Assembly (NCBI RefSeq): GCF_018119395.1
Contig: NZ_JAGPWD010000041.1
Location: forward strand, 1-52,368
Direction: 5' to 3'
DNA: 52,368 nt
Source: Massilia sp. ZL223
Lineage (GTDB): Bacteria > Pseudomonadota > Gammaproteobacteria > Burkholderiales > Burkholderiaceae_D
Below are positions 1 to 7,196 of this stretch, one piece after another (position 1 is the first letter of the stretch; the number at the start of each line of letters is the position of its first letter). The position numbers and the translations under genes are program-made. Under the pieces are notes generated by a model, which was not told the DNA's origin, ran no database searches, and worked only from the letters and a program-made list of their open reading frames with translations.

Positions 1-40
1 GGGCGGGGGGGGGGGGGGCGGCGCCCCCCCCCCCCCCCCC
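1..40. other. Low-complexity poly-G/poly-C window end
   Basis: The first 40 bases are almost only G followed by almost only C, unlike the mixed-base coding DNA that starts right after. This looks like padding or a sequencing/assembly artefact, not biology. The first gene ends only 13 bases further in, so nothing upstream of its 3' end can be interpreted. Confidence 0.85.
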
Positions 41-53
41 TACGGCTGCCGGC

Positions 54-611
54 TTACCACATCAGATCGTCAGGAATCTTGTAAGCCGCGTAAGGATCGT
101 CCTCCTCGACCGCCTGGCTGGGCTTCTTCACCTGCACCACCAGCGAGGCATCGCGTTCCGCGATCTTCTCGGCGATCACGCGCGGCACCAGTTCGAAGCC
201 GCCCTTGTTGCCAACATTCGTGCCGACGATGACCAGGCGGCCGGCGACCAGGTGTTCCTGCACCTGGGGCGACACGTAGATGCGCTCGATCTTGGTGCCG
301 AAGGTGAAGTTGTAAGGCACGTCGTCCTTGCCGTTCTTCGTCTTCGGCTGCTTGTTCTGCTGCACCATCTGCACGATTTGCGCCATGATGGCCTTCTGCG
401 TCGCGGCCGCGTCGCGCTGGGCGTTCAGCTCGCGCGCACGCTCGGCGTTCTTGCGCTGCAATTCCAGAGCCGCCTCGCGCGACTCGTTCTTCGCTTCCGC
501 GCCGGTGCGCAGTTCGATCTTGTGCTGCTTGCTCTTGTCCTGGTGAACCTGCTTGACCTTCTTCTTGTCGACCAGGCCCGCTTTCAATAATTGATCAGCC
601 AGCGAAACCAT
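54..611 (-). CDS. DUF2058 family protein (YaiL-like)
   Basis: Cytosolic 185-residue protein of the DUF2058 (YaiL-like) family, sometimes labelled nucleoprotein or polynucleotide-associated; its molecular role is not established. The N-terminus (MVSLADQLLKAGLVDKKKVK) is the family hallmark. It is followed by a highly charged Lys/Arg/Glu-rich helical stretch to about residue 80 and a folded C-terminal part with FTFGTKIERIYVSPQVQ and LVIVGTNVGNKGGFELVPR. The length is normal for the family and the ATG at 611 is preceded by a purine-rich stretch (AGGGATAAC). It is transcribed away from the VOC gene with its own short upstream region. The family call is firm; function is open. Confidence 0.9.
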   Translation of the reverse strand: MVSLADQLLKAGLVDKKKVKQVHQDKSKQHKIELRTGAEAKNESREAALELQRKNAERARELNAQRDAAATQKAIMAQIVQMVQQNKQPKTKNGKDDVPYNFTFGTKIERIYVSPQVQEHLVAGRLVIVGTNVGNKGGFELVPRVIAEKIAERDASLVVQVKKPSQAVEEDDPYAAYKIPDDLMW

Positions 612-660
612 GTTGTTATCCCTAGGGTGGTTGCATTCAAACCGCTAGCATAGCAAAGCC

Positions 661-1077
661 TCACTGCGCAGAGGAAGCCCAGGCATCCCAGGTGCCGACA
701 TGCCACACATGGCCTTCCGGATCGCGGCAGGCGAAGGTGCGGCCGCCGAAGGGCGCGTCGTCGATTTCCTGGACCACCGTGGCGCCGCTGTCGACCACGC
801 GCGCGTAGACGTCGTCGGCGTCCGCCACCTGAACCCAGGTGGTCTGGGTCTGCACGCCGCCAACGCGATCCGGCGGAACGATGACCCCGGCCAGCCGGTC
901 GTCCATGTGCGAACCGAGCATGACCATGCCGTCGCCGAGCACGAGCTCCGCATGCGCCACGCCGCCGCTCTTGTTCGGGATGACGGTGCGTTTCTGGAAG
1001 CCAAAATTCCGGCACAGCCAGTCGATGGCGGCATGCGCGTCCTGGTAACGCAGGCAGGGAATCAGGGTCGAACCCAT
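661..1077 (-). CDS. VOC (glyoxalase/bleomycin-resistance fold) protein
   Basis: A 138-residue single-module vicinal-oxygen-chelate protein. The start at 1077 is chosen because an AGGAGA ribosome site lies about 8 bases upstream and the protein then begins directly with the first beta strand (MGSTLIPCLRYQDAHAAIDW). The two beta-alpha-beta-beta-beta repeats run about 1-65 and 70-130. The second ends in the usual DPEGHVWHVGTW segment with the C-terminal metal-ligand-type region, while the FGFQKRTVIPNKSGGVAHAEL part matches the PhnB/glyoxalase-like subgroup. Such proteins can be lyases, dioxygenases or antibiotic-binding proteins; substrate cannot be deduced. It stands alone between DUF2058 (same strand) and DUF2076 (divergent). 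Confidence 0.85.
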   Translation of the reverse strand: MGSTLIPCLRYQDAHAAIDWLCRNFGFQKRTVIPNKSGGVAHAELVLGDGMVMLGSHMDDRLAGVIVPPDRVGGVQTQTTWVQVADADDVYARVVDSGATVVQEIDDAPFGGRTFACRDPEGHVWHVGTWDAWASSAQ

Positions 1078-1196
1078 GGCGGTCTCCTCGTGGTGGCGGC
1101 CTGGACATGGTACCGCAACGGGCTTGTCGAACTTGAATTTCGGGTCATGCACACAACATGATTCCTTATCGATGTCTAACGATGAGGAGCACCACC

Positions 1197-1823
1197 ATGA
1201 GCCCATCCGATGCAAACATGCTTCACGATTTCCTGGGCCAGCTGGTCCAGGCCCGCGGTATCAAGAAAGACCCGCAAGCCGACGCCCTGATCCAGCGCGC
1301 CTTCGAGCAGCAGCCCGACGCGGCCTACCTGCTGGTGCAGCGCGCGCTGTTGATGGAACAGGCCCTGGACAGCGCCCGTGCCCGCATCGCGGCGCTGGAG
1401 AACCAGGTGAATTCCGCCCAGCAAAGCCGGGGTGGCGGTTTCCTCGATCACGTATGGGGACGCGGCCGGTCCCAGCCCACGCAGGCGCCGCAGCATTACC
1501 AGCATGCCTACCAGCCGAGCTATCAGCACGCGATGCCCGGCGGGATGAGCCGGGGAGGGGGCTTGCTGGGAACGATGGCGGCAACGGCGGCCGGCGTGGC
1601 GGCGGGCAGCTTCCTGTTCCATGGTCTCGATAACCTGTTCCATGACCACGACGGTGGAGGAGGCCAGCATCTGCTGTCGGATAACGATCAGTCCGGCAGT
1701 TCGCTGGCCGAACAGGCGGGACTCGGGGCGATCGGAGAGTCGGAAGGCTTTCTAGACAGCAACGACGACAGCCTGGGCGGTTTCTTCGATGGCGATGGCT
1801 CGGACGAAGGGCTGTTTGGGTAA
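1197..1823 (+). CDS. DUF2076 domain-containing protein
   Basis: A 208-residue DUF2076 protein. The N-terminal ~75 residues (MSPSDANMLHDFLGQLVQAR, then predicted helices with a short coiled coil ending near ENQVNSAQ) are the conserved part. The middle is Gly/Gln/His/Tyr-rich and low in order. A short Ala/Gly hydrophobic segment (GTMAATAAGVAAGSFLFHGL, about residues 122-141) could touch a membrane. The tail is acidic, with repeated Asp/Gly pairs. The family has been described as periplasmic ligand-binding sensor-like, but no signal peptide is visible here and the role is unknown. ATG 1197 is supported by GAGGAG about 8 bases upstream; the frame is open further 5' but lacks such a site. Confidence 0.85.
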   Translation: MSPSDANMLHDFLGQLVQARGIKKDPQADALIQRAFEQQPDAAYLLVQRALLMEQALDSARARIAALENQVNSAQQSRGGGFLDHVWGRGRSQPTQAPQHYQHAYQPSYQHAMPGGMSRGGGLLGTMAATAAGVAAGSFLFHGLDNLFHDHDGGGGQHLLSDNDQSGSSLAEQAGLGAIGESEGFLDSNDDSLGGFFDGDGSDEGLFG

Positions 1824-1836
1824 CGGAAGACCTCGT

Positions 1837-1857
1837 GGGGATGCGCGGACCATCCCC
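1837..1857 (+). terminator. Hairpin between convergent genes
   Basis: A 7-bp stem GGGGATG/CATCCCC with a 7-base loop starts 14 bases after the DUF2076 stop. There is no clear T-run, so it is only a possible Rho-independent terminator. It separates the DUF2076 gene from the convergent small gene at 1885-2151. Confidence 0.4.
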
Positions 1858-1884
1858 GTTCCTGCTCAACTCGCCAGGTGTCCG

Positions 1885-2151
1885 CTAGTATTGCGGCTCT
1901 GCCATTTCTGTAAAAGGCAGGGGTGCTTGCTCGGCTGGCCGGCCGGGTCGTCTGAACCTCCGCCGTTCGCGCTTGCGAAAGTGGTCCGGCGAGCACAGCA
2001 CTCGAAGCGCGACGGGCCTGGGGACGCCGGCTTCTTCCAAAAAATCCAATGCGGGATTCACTCCATGCTGGCCGCAGATATGCAGCCCCGCGTCCACGAT
2101 TTGTGCGGTTGCCCGGTCTTTGCGAGCGTCGTTCCTGCCGTGTTCACTCAT
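1885..2151 (-). CDS. Small basic hypothetical protein
   Basis: An 88-residue protein of no recognised family. The start at 2151 has a strong GGAGGG ribosome site 5-6 bases upstream, which is the main reason to accept the gene. The N-terminal half has alternating polar/hydrophobic helix character (TAQIVDAGLHICGQHGVN, then LDFLEEAGVPRPVALRVL). The C-terminal third is strongly basic (KRERRRFRRPGRPAEQ), which could bind nucleic acid or simply be disordered. No signal peptide or membrane span. It is followed by the DUF2076 gene in convergent orientation and preceded by a 187-base AT-rich gap containing nested inverted repeats that may form its promoter. Confidence 0.6.
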   Translation of the reverse strand: MSEHGRNDARKDRATAQIVDAGLHICGQHGVNPALDFLEEAGVPRPVALRVLCSPDHFRKRERRRFRRPGRPAEQAPLPFTEMAEPQY

Positions 2152-2199
2152 GCGTCCCTCCAGAAGAAAAGGGATGCTATCAGACACGGTTTTGCACTT

Positions 2200-2267
2200 A
2201 AAGTAGTTTGTTAAGAGTTCATCCTAATGGGATGATTCTGTGCGGTTTATGCAAAGTTTACTACTTT
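2200..2267. repeat. Nested inverted repeats in AT-rich gap
   Basis: Outer arms AAAGTAGT (2200-2207) and ACTACTTT (2260-2267) enclose an inner hairpin TCATCC-TAATG-GGATGA (2219-2235). The gap 2152-2338 is clearly more AT-rich than its surroundings. It lies upstream of the small gene at 1885-2151 and downstream of the LytTR gene, so it could carry an operator or a structured leader. No bound protein can be named. Confidence 0.4.
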
Positions 2268-2338
2268 GACATTGCACCATTTCTAATGTTTGGGGTAGGA
2301 AAAAGCCGGACGGAAATTTTTCCAGAGAGCGCTGCGGA

Positions 2339-3112
2339 TTACATCTGCTGGAAGAGATAGGTGTGGTTGCGGCTCACCTCCAGCTCTCCCGCCCAGTTAC
2401 GCAGGCGCAGCATTTGCCTTCCCCGCAAGTCGCGCGAGACTTCGCTGATCGCATCGACCCGCACCAGGGTCGAGCGGTGAATCCGCCAGAACTCATCCGG
2501 ATCGAGTTCATCCGCCAGCTCCTTGAGCGTCTTGCGGATCAGCAGCTCGGCCGTGAGTGTCTGCACCCGTGTGTACTTGTCCTCGGACTGGAAGAACAGC
2601 ACTTCGCGCGTGCTGATCATGCGCAGGCTGTTGCCCACCTGGGCCTGGATCCAGCGCAGGTAGTTCGGACGCGGTGCGCCAGCGCCGTCGCGCAGCAAGC
2701 CGCTCAGTTGCGCCAGCTGGGCGCCGATGTCCTGCGGCGGCCGGGCCAGCCGCTTGCCGAGCCGCGCGCGCGTGGTCGCCAGCCGTTCCGTCGTCACCGG
2801 CTTGAGCAGGTAATCGATCGCCCCCTGCTCGAAGGCGTCCACCGCATACTGGTCGTAGGCGGTGACGAACACGATATGGCAATGGCTGTAGAGCTGTTTG
2901 GCGGCGTCGATGCCCCCCATGCCCGGCATGCGGATGTCGAGGAAGACGATGTCCGGCTGCTGCACCTCGGCCATCGCCACCGCTTCCATGCCATTGGCCG
3001 CTTCCGCGACGATGCGCAGTTCGGGCCATGCTTCCTGCAGGCGCATGCGCAGCTGTTCGCGCATCGGCGCCTCGTCGTCCGCGATCAGTGCAGTCGGCGC
3101 GGCTGGACTCAT
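2339..3112 (-). CDS. LytTR-family response regulator
   Basis: A 257-residue response regulator. The receiver domain (about 8-125) shows the acidic pair in ALIADDEAP, the phosphoacceptor Asp in VFLDIRMPGMGG, the Thr of FVTAYDQYA and the Lys of DYLLKPV. The C-terminal LytTR DNA-binding domain (about 155-255) has the typical ISTREVLFFQSEDKYTRVQT, EFWRIHRSTLVRVDAI and ELEVSRNHTY motifs. It should activate or repress target genes when phosphorylated by the kinase encoded just upstream. The ATG at 3112 overlaps the kinase stop by 4 bases (ATGA), so the two are translationally coupled. Targets are unknown; LytTR proteins often control exported or cell-envelope genes. Confidence 0.93.
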   Translation of the reverse strand: MSPAAPTALIADDEAPMREQLRMRLQEAWPELRIVAEAANGMEAVAMAEVQQPDIVFLDIRMPGMGGIDAAKQLYSHCHIVFVTAYDQYAVDAFEQGAIDYLLKPVTTERLATTRARLGKRLARPPQDIGAQLAQLSGLLRDGAGAPRPNYLRWIQAQVGNSLRMISTREVLFFQSEDKYTRVQTLTAELLIRKTLKELADELDPDEFWRIHRSTLVRVDAISEVSRDLRGRQMLRLRNWAGELEVSRNHTYLFQQM

Positions 3113-3999
3113 CCTTCCTCCGTCATCTTGTAGGGCAGGCGGATCGAGGCGCAGGCGCCGCCGCCCAAGGGGGTCTCGATCACCAGCTCGGCCTGGGCGC
3201 CGTATAGCAGCGCCAGGCGTTCGCGGATGTTGGCCAGGCCCACGCCTTCGGGAGCATGCATGTCGATGCCGACGCCGTCGTCGCACACGTCCACGTGCAG
3301 GATGGCGCCGACCACGTGGGCGCGGATCACGATGGTGCCGCCCGCCACCTTGGGCTCCAGCCCGTGCTTGATCGAATTCTCGATCAGGGTCTGCAGCATC
3401 ATCGGCGGGAAGGGCGAGCTGCCCAGGAAATCGGGAACTTCCCAGCGCACCATGAGCCTCTCCTTCATCCTGGCCTGCATGATGGCCAGATAGGCACGCG
3501 ACAGTTCGACCTGCTTGCCCAGGGTGGCGCCGGTGCCGGCGCGCATCTGCGGCAGCGAAGAACGCAGGTACTCGACCAGGTGGGCGTGCACCCGCGCCGC
3601 TTCCTTCTGATCGGTCTCGATCAGCTGGCCGATCAGGGCCAGGGTGTTGAACAGGAAGTGCGGCTCGACCTGGGCCTGGAGCGCCGCCATCTTGGCTTCC
3701 ATCAGGCGGCGTTCCAGGGTGGCGACGTTGGCCTTGTCCGAGGCTTCCTTGGCCATCAGCTCGGCGCGCCGCTTGCCGCCGGCCAGCACCTTGACGGCCA
3801 GCGAGATGACGACGAACCACACGGCTGCTTCGTTCAGGCGGAAGAAGACGCCGAAGGCCAGGACGAGGAACCAGATCAGGTAGAGCTGGCGCCACTCGAC
3901 CATGGCCAGCCAGTCGAAGAAGCGCCACCACAGGGCGCTGGCCTCGCTGACGGCGTCGCGCACGAAGTCCACGGCGCGGTTGATCTGGGTGGCGGCCAT
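3109..3999 (-). CDS. LytS/YehU-type sensor histidine kinase
   Basis: A 296-residue membrane histidine kinase of the His_kinase (PF06580) type. Two hydrophobic spans occupy about residues 37-72 (LYLIWFLVLAFGVFFRL and AVWFVVISLAVKVLAG), with no large extracytoplasmic domain, so it probably senses something in or at the membrane, or through a partner. The phosphorylated His is in QVEPHFLFNTLALI, the N-box is LIENSIKHGLEPK, and the ATP-lid glycines are in CDDGVGI and GVGLANIRERLALLYG. It is the middle gene of a three-gene operon: a small membrane protein ends 3 bases before its start and the LytTR regulator overlaps its stop. The small upstream protein is a candidate sensory partner. Confidence 0.93.
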   Translation of the reverse strand: MAATQINRAVDFVRDAVSEASALWWRFFDWLAMVEWRQLYLIWFLVLAFGVFFRLNEAAVWFVVISLAVKVLAGGKRRAELMAKEASDKANVATLERRLMEAKMAALQAQVEPHFLFNTLALIGQLIETDQKEAARVHAHLVEYLRSSLPQMRAGTGATLGKQVELSRAYLAIMQARMKERLMVRWEVPDFLGSSPFPPMMLQTLIENSIKHGLEPKVAGGTIVIRAHVVGAILHVDVCDDGVGIDMHAPEGVGLANIRERLALLYGAQAELVIETPLGGGACASIRLPYKMTEEG

Positions 4000-4002
4000 G
4001 AT

Positions 4003-4269
4003 TTACTCCACGTCGCGATGGGCGACCGGGCGCGGACGGCGGTCGAAGATGGCGTTGGCCACGTACTTGAACACCAGGAAGGCGATGAACAGGGTCACGG
4101 CCAGCGGAATGATGGTCAAGATACAAGCCAGCACGATGGCGGCAACGAGCAGGACCGGCCACGATTGCGCGGCCAGGGTGCGGCTGCCGGCGTTCACGGC
4201 GCGTGCGAAGCCGCGGCCTGCGACTTTGACGTCGGTGACGAAGGACTGGAAGCGGGTGTTGGTTTTCAT
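4003..4269 (-). CDS. Small membrane protein linked to the LytS kinase
   Basis: An 88-residue protein with one long hydrophobic stretch (about residues 36-67, WPVLLVAAIVLACILTIIPL and following), long enough for one or two closely spaced spans. Around it lie a basic N-terminal region (MKTNTRFQSFVTDVKVAGRG) and a basic C-terminus (FDRRPRPVAHRDVE). By the positive-inside rule a hairpin with both ends inside is plausible. Start 4269 is chosen because AAGGAA sits about 10 bases upstream; longer in-frame starts exist. The stop is 3 bases before the kinase start, so the three genes are one operon. I do not recognise a family. Position suggests an accessory or sensory subunit of the kinase, which is inference. 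Confidence 0.75.
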   Translation of the reverse strand: MKTNTRFQSFVTDVKVAGRGFARAVNAGSRTLAAQSWPVLLVAAIVLACILTIIPLAVTLFIAFLVFKYVANAIFDRRPRPVAHRDVE

Positions 4270-4456
4270 GCGGTGCATTCCTTTCAGTGTGCGAATGGCT
4301 TTACTGTAGGCCCGCACAGGAGTGATCGCCAGCATCATCCGATGAAGTGCGCAAATGCCGGGATTAACGGTCGGGAGGGCGGATAAGCGGGAGTGCTGGA
4401 AAATAGGCCGCGAACTGCACGGTTGTAGCGCTGATAACGGTTAGTTAGCCGAATTA

Positions 4457-5068
4457 CTACTCCAGCAACTTGAGCGCCTCGCGCCGCATCACATCCAGCA
4501 TGCCTGCCTCGGGCGTGCGTGCGCAGGCCGCCACGGTGGCGTCCAGCACCGGCCCCATGCCGGGGAAGCTCTTGCTCTGGGTCTCGCGGTGCAGGGTGTA
4601 GATGAGCTTGCCGATCGACTCCACCATCACCGGCATGCCGCGCACGTCGCGTTCCGGGAAGGTGGCGGCCTGGTAGGCCGCGTCGACATTGAAATCGGCG
4701 CAGGTCTTGCCGGCGACCGTCGATGCGTGGTCCTTGCGGAACAGGACCTTCACCAGCCCGGTGCGCACACCCGCGACCGGGGTGGCGGCGTCGCTGCGTT
4801 CGGCGATGCGGGCGGCCAGGGTGTCCAGCTCGGCCGAACGCGACGAGGAACGCACCCGCGCCATGCGCCGGCCTTGCCCGTCCAGTGAGACTTCGACCAG
4901 GGCTTCGCCCTGCACGCCGCGCCGCGCCAGCTCGGCGGGATAGGCGCCGTCGGCCGGATAAATGACCAGCTCGCGCCATACCGGCACCGTGGCCTGGGCG
5001 GCTACCGACTGCTGGACACCCAGCAGGGCCAGCAGGGCAGTCACACCCGCAATGGCTTTCGGGTTCAC
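4457..5068 (-). CDS. Exported TonB C-terminal-like protein
   Basis: A 203-residue protein with an N-terminal signal peptide (MNPKAIAGVTALLALLGVQQ, likely cleaved after SVAAQA). The region at about residues 37-110 (YPADGAYPAELARRGVQGEA, LVEVSLDGQGRRMARVRSSS) resembles the TonB C-terminal beta-alpha-beta fold used to contact receptors or peptidoglycan. No TonB-type N-terminal anchor or Pro-rich linker is present, so it is not a complete energy transducer. The second half (TCADFNVDAAYQAATFPERD onward) has two Cys and is not recognised. It starts with GTG at 5068, overlapping the GNAT stop by 4 bases (GTGA), so the two are translationally coupled. Confidence 0.75.
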   Translation of the reverse strand: MNPKAIAGVTALLALLGVQQSVAAQATVPVWRELVIYPADGAYPAELARRGVQGEALVEVSLDGQGRRMARVRSSSRSAELDTLAARIAERSDAATPVAGVRTGLVKVLFRKDHASTVAGKTCADFNVDAAYQAATFPERDVRGMPVMVESIGKLIYTLHRETQSKSFPGMGPVLDATVAACARTPEAGMLDVMRREALKLLE

Positions 5069-5640
5069 GCAGCGCCTCCGCCCGCGCTGCGCTCCTCCCA
5101 GTAGCTGCGCAGGAGTCCGTAGTTCACCGTGTCGGCGTACTGGCCGTGCACCAGCCAGCGCTGCGGCATATAGCCTTCCTTGCGGAAGCCCAGCTTTTCC
5201 AGCACCTTGGCCGAGGCGCTGTTGCGCGGATCGATGTCGGCCTCCACCCGGTTCAGCTTGGCGGCGTGGAAGCCATGCTCGAGCGCGGCGGCGATCGCCT
5301 CGGTGGCGTAGCCCTTGCCCCAGTGCGGGCTGCCCAGCGCGTAACCGAGCTCGCAGCGGTTGTTCTGGTTGAAGAAGTGGTGCAGGTTGACCGTGCCGAT
5401 CAGCTCACCCGTCTCCGCCAGTTCGATGGCGAAGCGGATGTCGGTTTCGTCGCGGTAGCTCTCCATCGCGCGCGCGATCGCGGTCTCGGCGAAGGAAATG
5501 TCGGTCCACGGGTCGGCGCTCCAGTAGCGCACCACGGCGGGGTCGGAAAAGACGGCGAACAGGGCGGGCGCATCCTGGTGGGTCAGCGGGCGCAGCACCA
5601 GGCGTTGGGTCGTGAGGACGGGAGTGGAATAGGTCGACAT
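5065..5640 (-). CDS. GNAT N-acetyltransferase (RimJ/RimL-like)
   Basis: A 191-residue acetyltransferase of the GNAT superfamily, closest in pattern to the RimJ/RimL (Acetyltransf_3) group that modifies protein N-termini or amino-acid-like substrates. The start TQRLVLRPLTHQDAPALFAV, the central GTVNLHHF and RCELGYALGSPHWGKGYATE (acetyl-CoA pyrophosphate loop), and the helix NSASAKVLEKLGFRKEGYM are all family landmarks. Substrate is not predictable. It is the first gene of a pair with the TonB-like exported protein. The region upstream is shared with the divergent aminotransferase gene and holds a perfect FNR-type box that could affect either gene. Confidence 0.9.
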   Translation of the reverse strand: MSTYSTPVLTTQRLVLRPLTHQDAPALFAVFSDPAVVRYWSADPWTDISFAETAIARAMESYRDETDIRFAIELAETGELIGTVNLHHFFNQNNRCELGYALGSPHWGKGYATEAIAAALEHGFHAAKLNRVEADIDPRNSASAKVLEKLGFRKEGYMPQRWLVHGQYADTVNYGLLRSYWEERSAGGGAA

Positions 5641-5744
5641 GTCTCAGTATTGTCAATGTTTTAACCGCAAGCATACCATTCCTGGCGCCAAAAGTCGGCG
5701 CGCCGCTCATGGTGATGCATAACAACATGCTATCGATATCACCG

Positions 5745-5760
5745 ATTGATACTAATCAAT
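5745..5760. promoter_or_regulatory. Perfect FNR/Anr-type box
   Basis: ATTGAT-ACTA-ATCAAT is a perfect dyad and contains the consensus FNR/Anr site TTGAT-N4-ATCAA at 5746-5759. It lies in the 227-base gap between the divergent GNAT (-) and aminotransferase (+) genes, about 108 bases before the aminotransferase start. No strong -10 sequence at an ideal spacing is visible, so binding is more likely than the exact regulatory effect. Confidence 0.55.
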
Positions 5761-5867
5761 ATGGTCGTGTTCCGATTGCAAGGATGACCAAACTTGTTCA
5801 CACTTTATCACCGCTCATCGCATGGGCCCATCAAGCCCCCGTTGCCGCGATGCCAAGGAGAAGCGCA

Positions 5868-7184
5868 ATGAACGAGTCGAGACCCAGCTCGCTAGCGTCC
5901 TTTTGGATGCCTTTTACCAATAATCGCGATTACAAGAACGATCCGCGCCTGCTGGTCTCGGCCGAAGGCATGTATTACCGCGATGTGGACGGCAATCGCA
6001 TCCTGGACGGCACCGCGGGACTGTGGTGCGTGCCCTGCGGCCATGCCCAGCCCCGGATCGTCGAGGCGATCGCCACCATGGCCGGCCAGCTCGACTTCGC
6101 CCCGACCTTCCAGATGGGCCACCCGGCCGCCTTCGAGCTGGCCGAGCAGCTGATGGAATTCAGCGGCCACAAGTTCGGCCACGTGTTCTACACCAGCTCG
6201 GGCTCGGAAGCCGTGGATACGGCCCTCAAGATGGCGCTGGCTTACCACAAGGCGCGCGGGGAGGGCGGGCGCACCCGCCTGATCGGGCGCGAGCGCGGCT
6301 ACCATGGCGTCGGTTTCGGCGGGCTGACCGTGGGCGGCATCGGCCCCAACCGCAAGCAGTTCGGCCCGCTGCTGCCGGGCGCGGACCACCTGCCGCACAC
6401 CCACAACCTGCTCAAGAACGCGTTCTCGCGCGGCGAGCCGGACTTCGGCGCAGAACTGGCCGACGAGCTGGAACGCCTGGTGGCGCTGCACGACGCGTCC
6501 ACCATCGCCGCCGTCATCATCGAACCGGTATCCGGTTCCACCGGCGTGCTGGTGCCGCCGAAAGGCTACCTGAAGCGCCTGCGCGACATCTGCGACAAGC
6601 ACGGCATCCTCCTGATCTTCGACGAAGTCATCACCGGCTTCGGGCGCCTGGCCACGCCCTTCGCGGCCGACTACTTCGGGGTCGAGCCGGACCTGATGAC
6701 GGTCGCCAAGGGCATCACCAACGGCGCCGTGCCGATGGGGGCGGTGTTCTCCAGGCGCCACATCCACGACGCCTTCATGGACGCGCCGCCGGGCATCGAA
6801 CTGTTCCACGGCTATACCTACTCGGGCCACCCGCTGGCCTGCGCCGCGGCCCAGGCCACCCTGCGCGTGTTCCGCGAGCAGGGCGTCATGGAGAACGCCA
6901 AGCAGATCCAGCCCTATTTCGAGGACGCCCTGCATTCGCTGCGCGGCCTGCCGCACGTGATCGACCTGCGCTCGGTCGGCGTGGTGGGCGCCATTGAACT
7001 TGAGCCGATATCGGGCAAGCCGGGCGCGCGCGCCTACAGCGCCCTCAAGAAAGCCTTTGCGGACGGCATCCTGATCCGCACCACGGGCGACATCATCGCG
7101 CTGTCGCCGCCCCTGATCCTGGAACGGCAGCACGTCGACGAACTGTTCGGCAAGCTGGCGACCCTCCTGAAAAACCTTGACTGA
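5868..7184 (+). CDS. Class III aminotransferase, beta-alanine:pyruvate type
   Basis: A 438-residue PLP enzyme of class III, expected to move the amino group of beta-alanine (or another omega-amino acid) to pyruvate, giving malonate semialdehyde. Visible landmarks: FWMPFTNNRDYKNDPR and WCVPCGHAQP at the N-terminus, both typical of omega-amino-acid:pyruvate enzymes; GSEAVDTALKMALAYHKARG; IFDEVITGFGR (cofactor Asp); and the PLP lysine at residue 281 in VAKGITNGAVPMG. The ATG at 5868 has AAGGAG upstream; an earlier in-frame start would add 53 residues lacking family similarity. The CoA-acylating semialdehyde dehydrogenase begins 12 bases after its stop and would consume the product, so the pair forms a beta-alanine or 3-aminoisobutyrate degradation module. 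Confidence 0.92.
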   Translation: MNESRPSSLASFWMPFTNNRDYKNDPRLLVSAEGMYYRDVDGNRILDGTAGLWCVPCGHAQPRIVEAIATMAGQLDFAPTFQMGHPAAFELAEQLMEFSGHKFGHVFYTSSGSEAVDTALKMALAYHKARGEGGRTRLIGRERGYHGVGFGGLTVGGIGPNRKQFGPLLPGADHLPHTHNLLKNAFSRGEPDFGAELADELERLVALHDASTIAAVIIEPVSGSTGVLVPPKGYLKRLRDICDKHGILLIFDEVITGFGRLATPFAADYFGVEPDLMTVAKGITNGAVPMGAVFSRRHIHDAFMDAPPGIELFHGYTYSGHPLACAAAQATLRVFREQGVMENAKQIQPYFEDALHSLRGLPHVIDLRSVGVVGAIELEPISGKPGARAYSALKKAFADGILIRTTGDIIALSPPLILERQHVDELFGKLATLLKNLD

Positions 7185-7196
7185 GCCGAGCGAAGC

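Noticed and set aside
1..40. Poly-G followed by poly-C as a giant hairpin or telomere-like end
   Set aside because: Pure homopolymers at both window ends point to padding or assembly error.
2339..4162. One continuous 607-codon frame covering the LytTR gene and most of the kinase gene
   Set aside because: Only the last 257 codons are protein-like. The upstream part is the wrong frame of the kinase gene, whose own frame has all kinase motifs and a 4-base overlap with the regulator.
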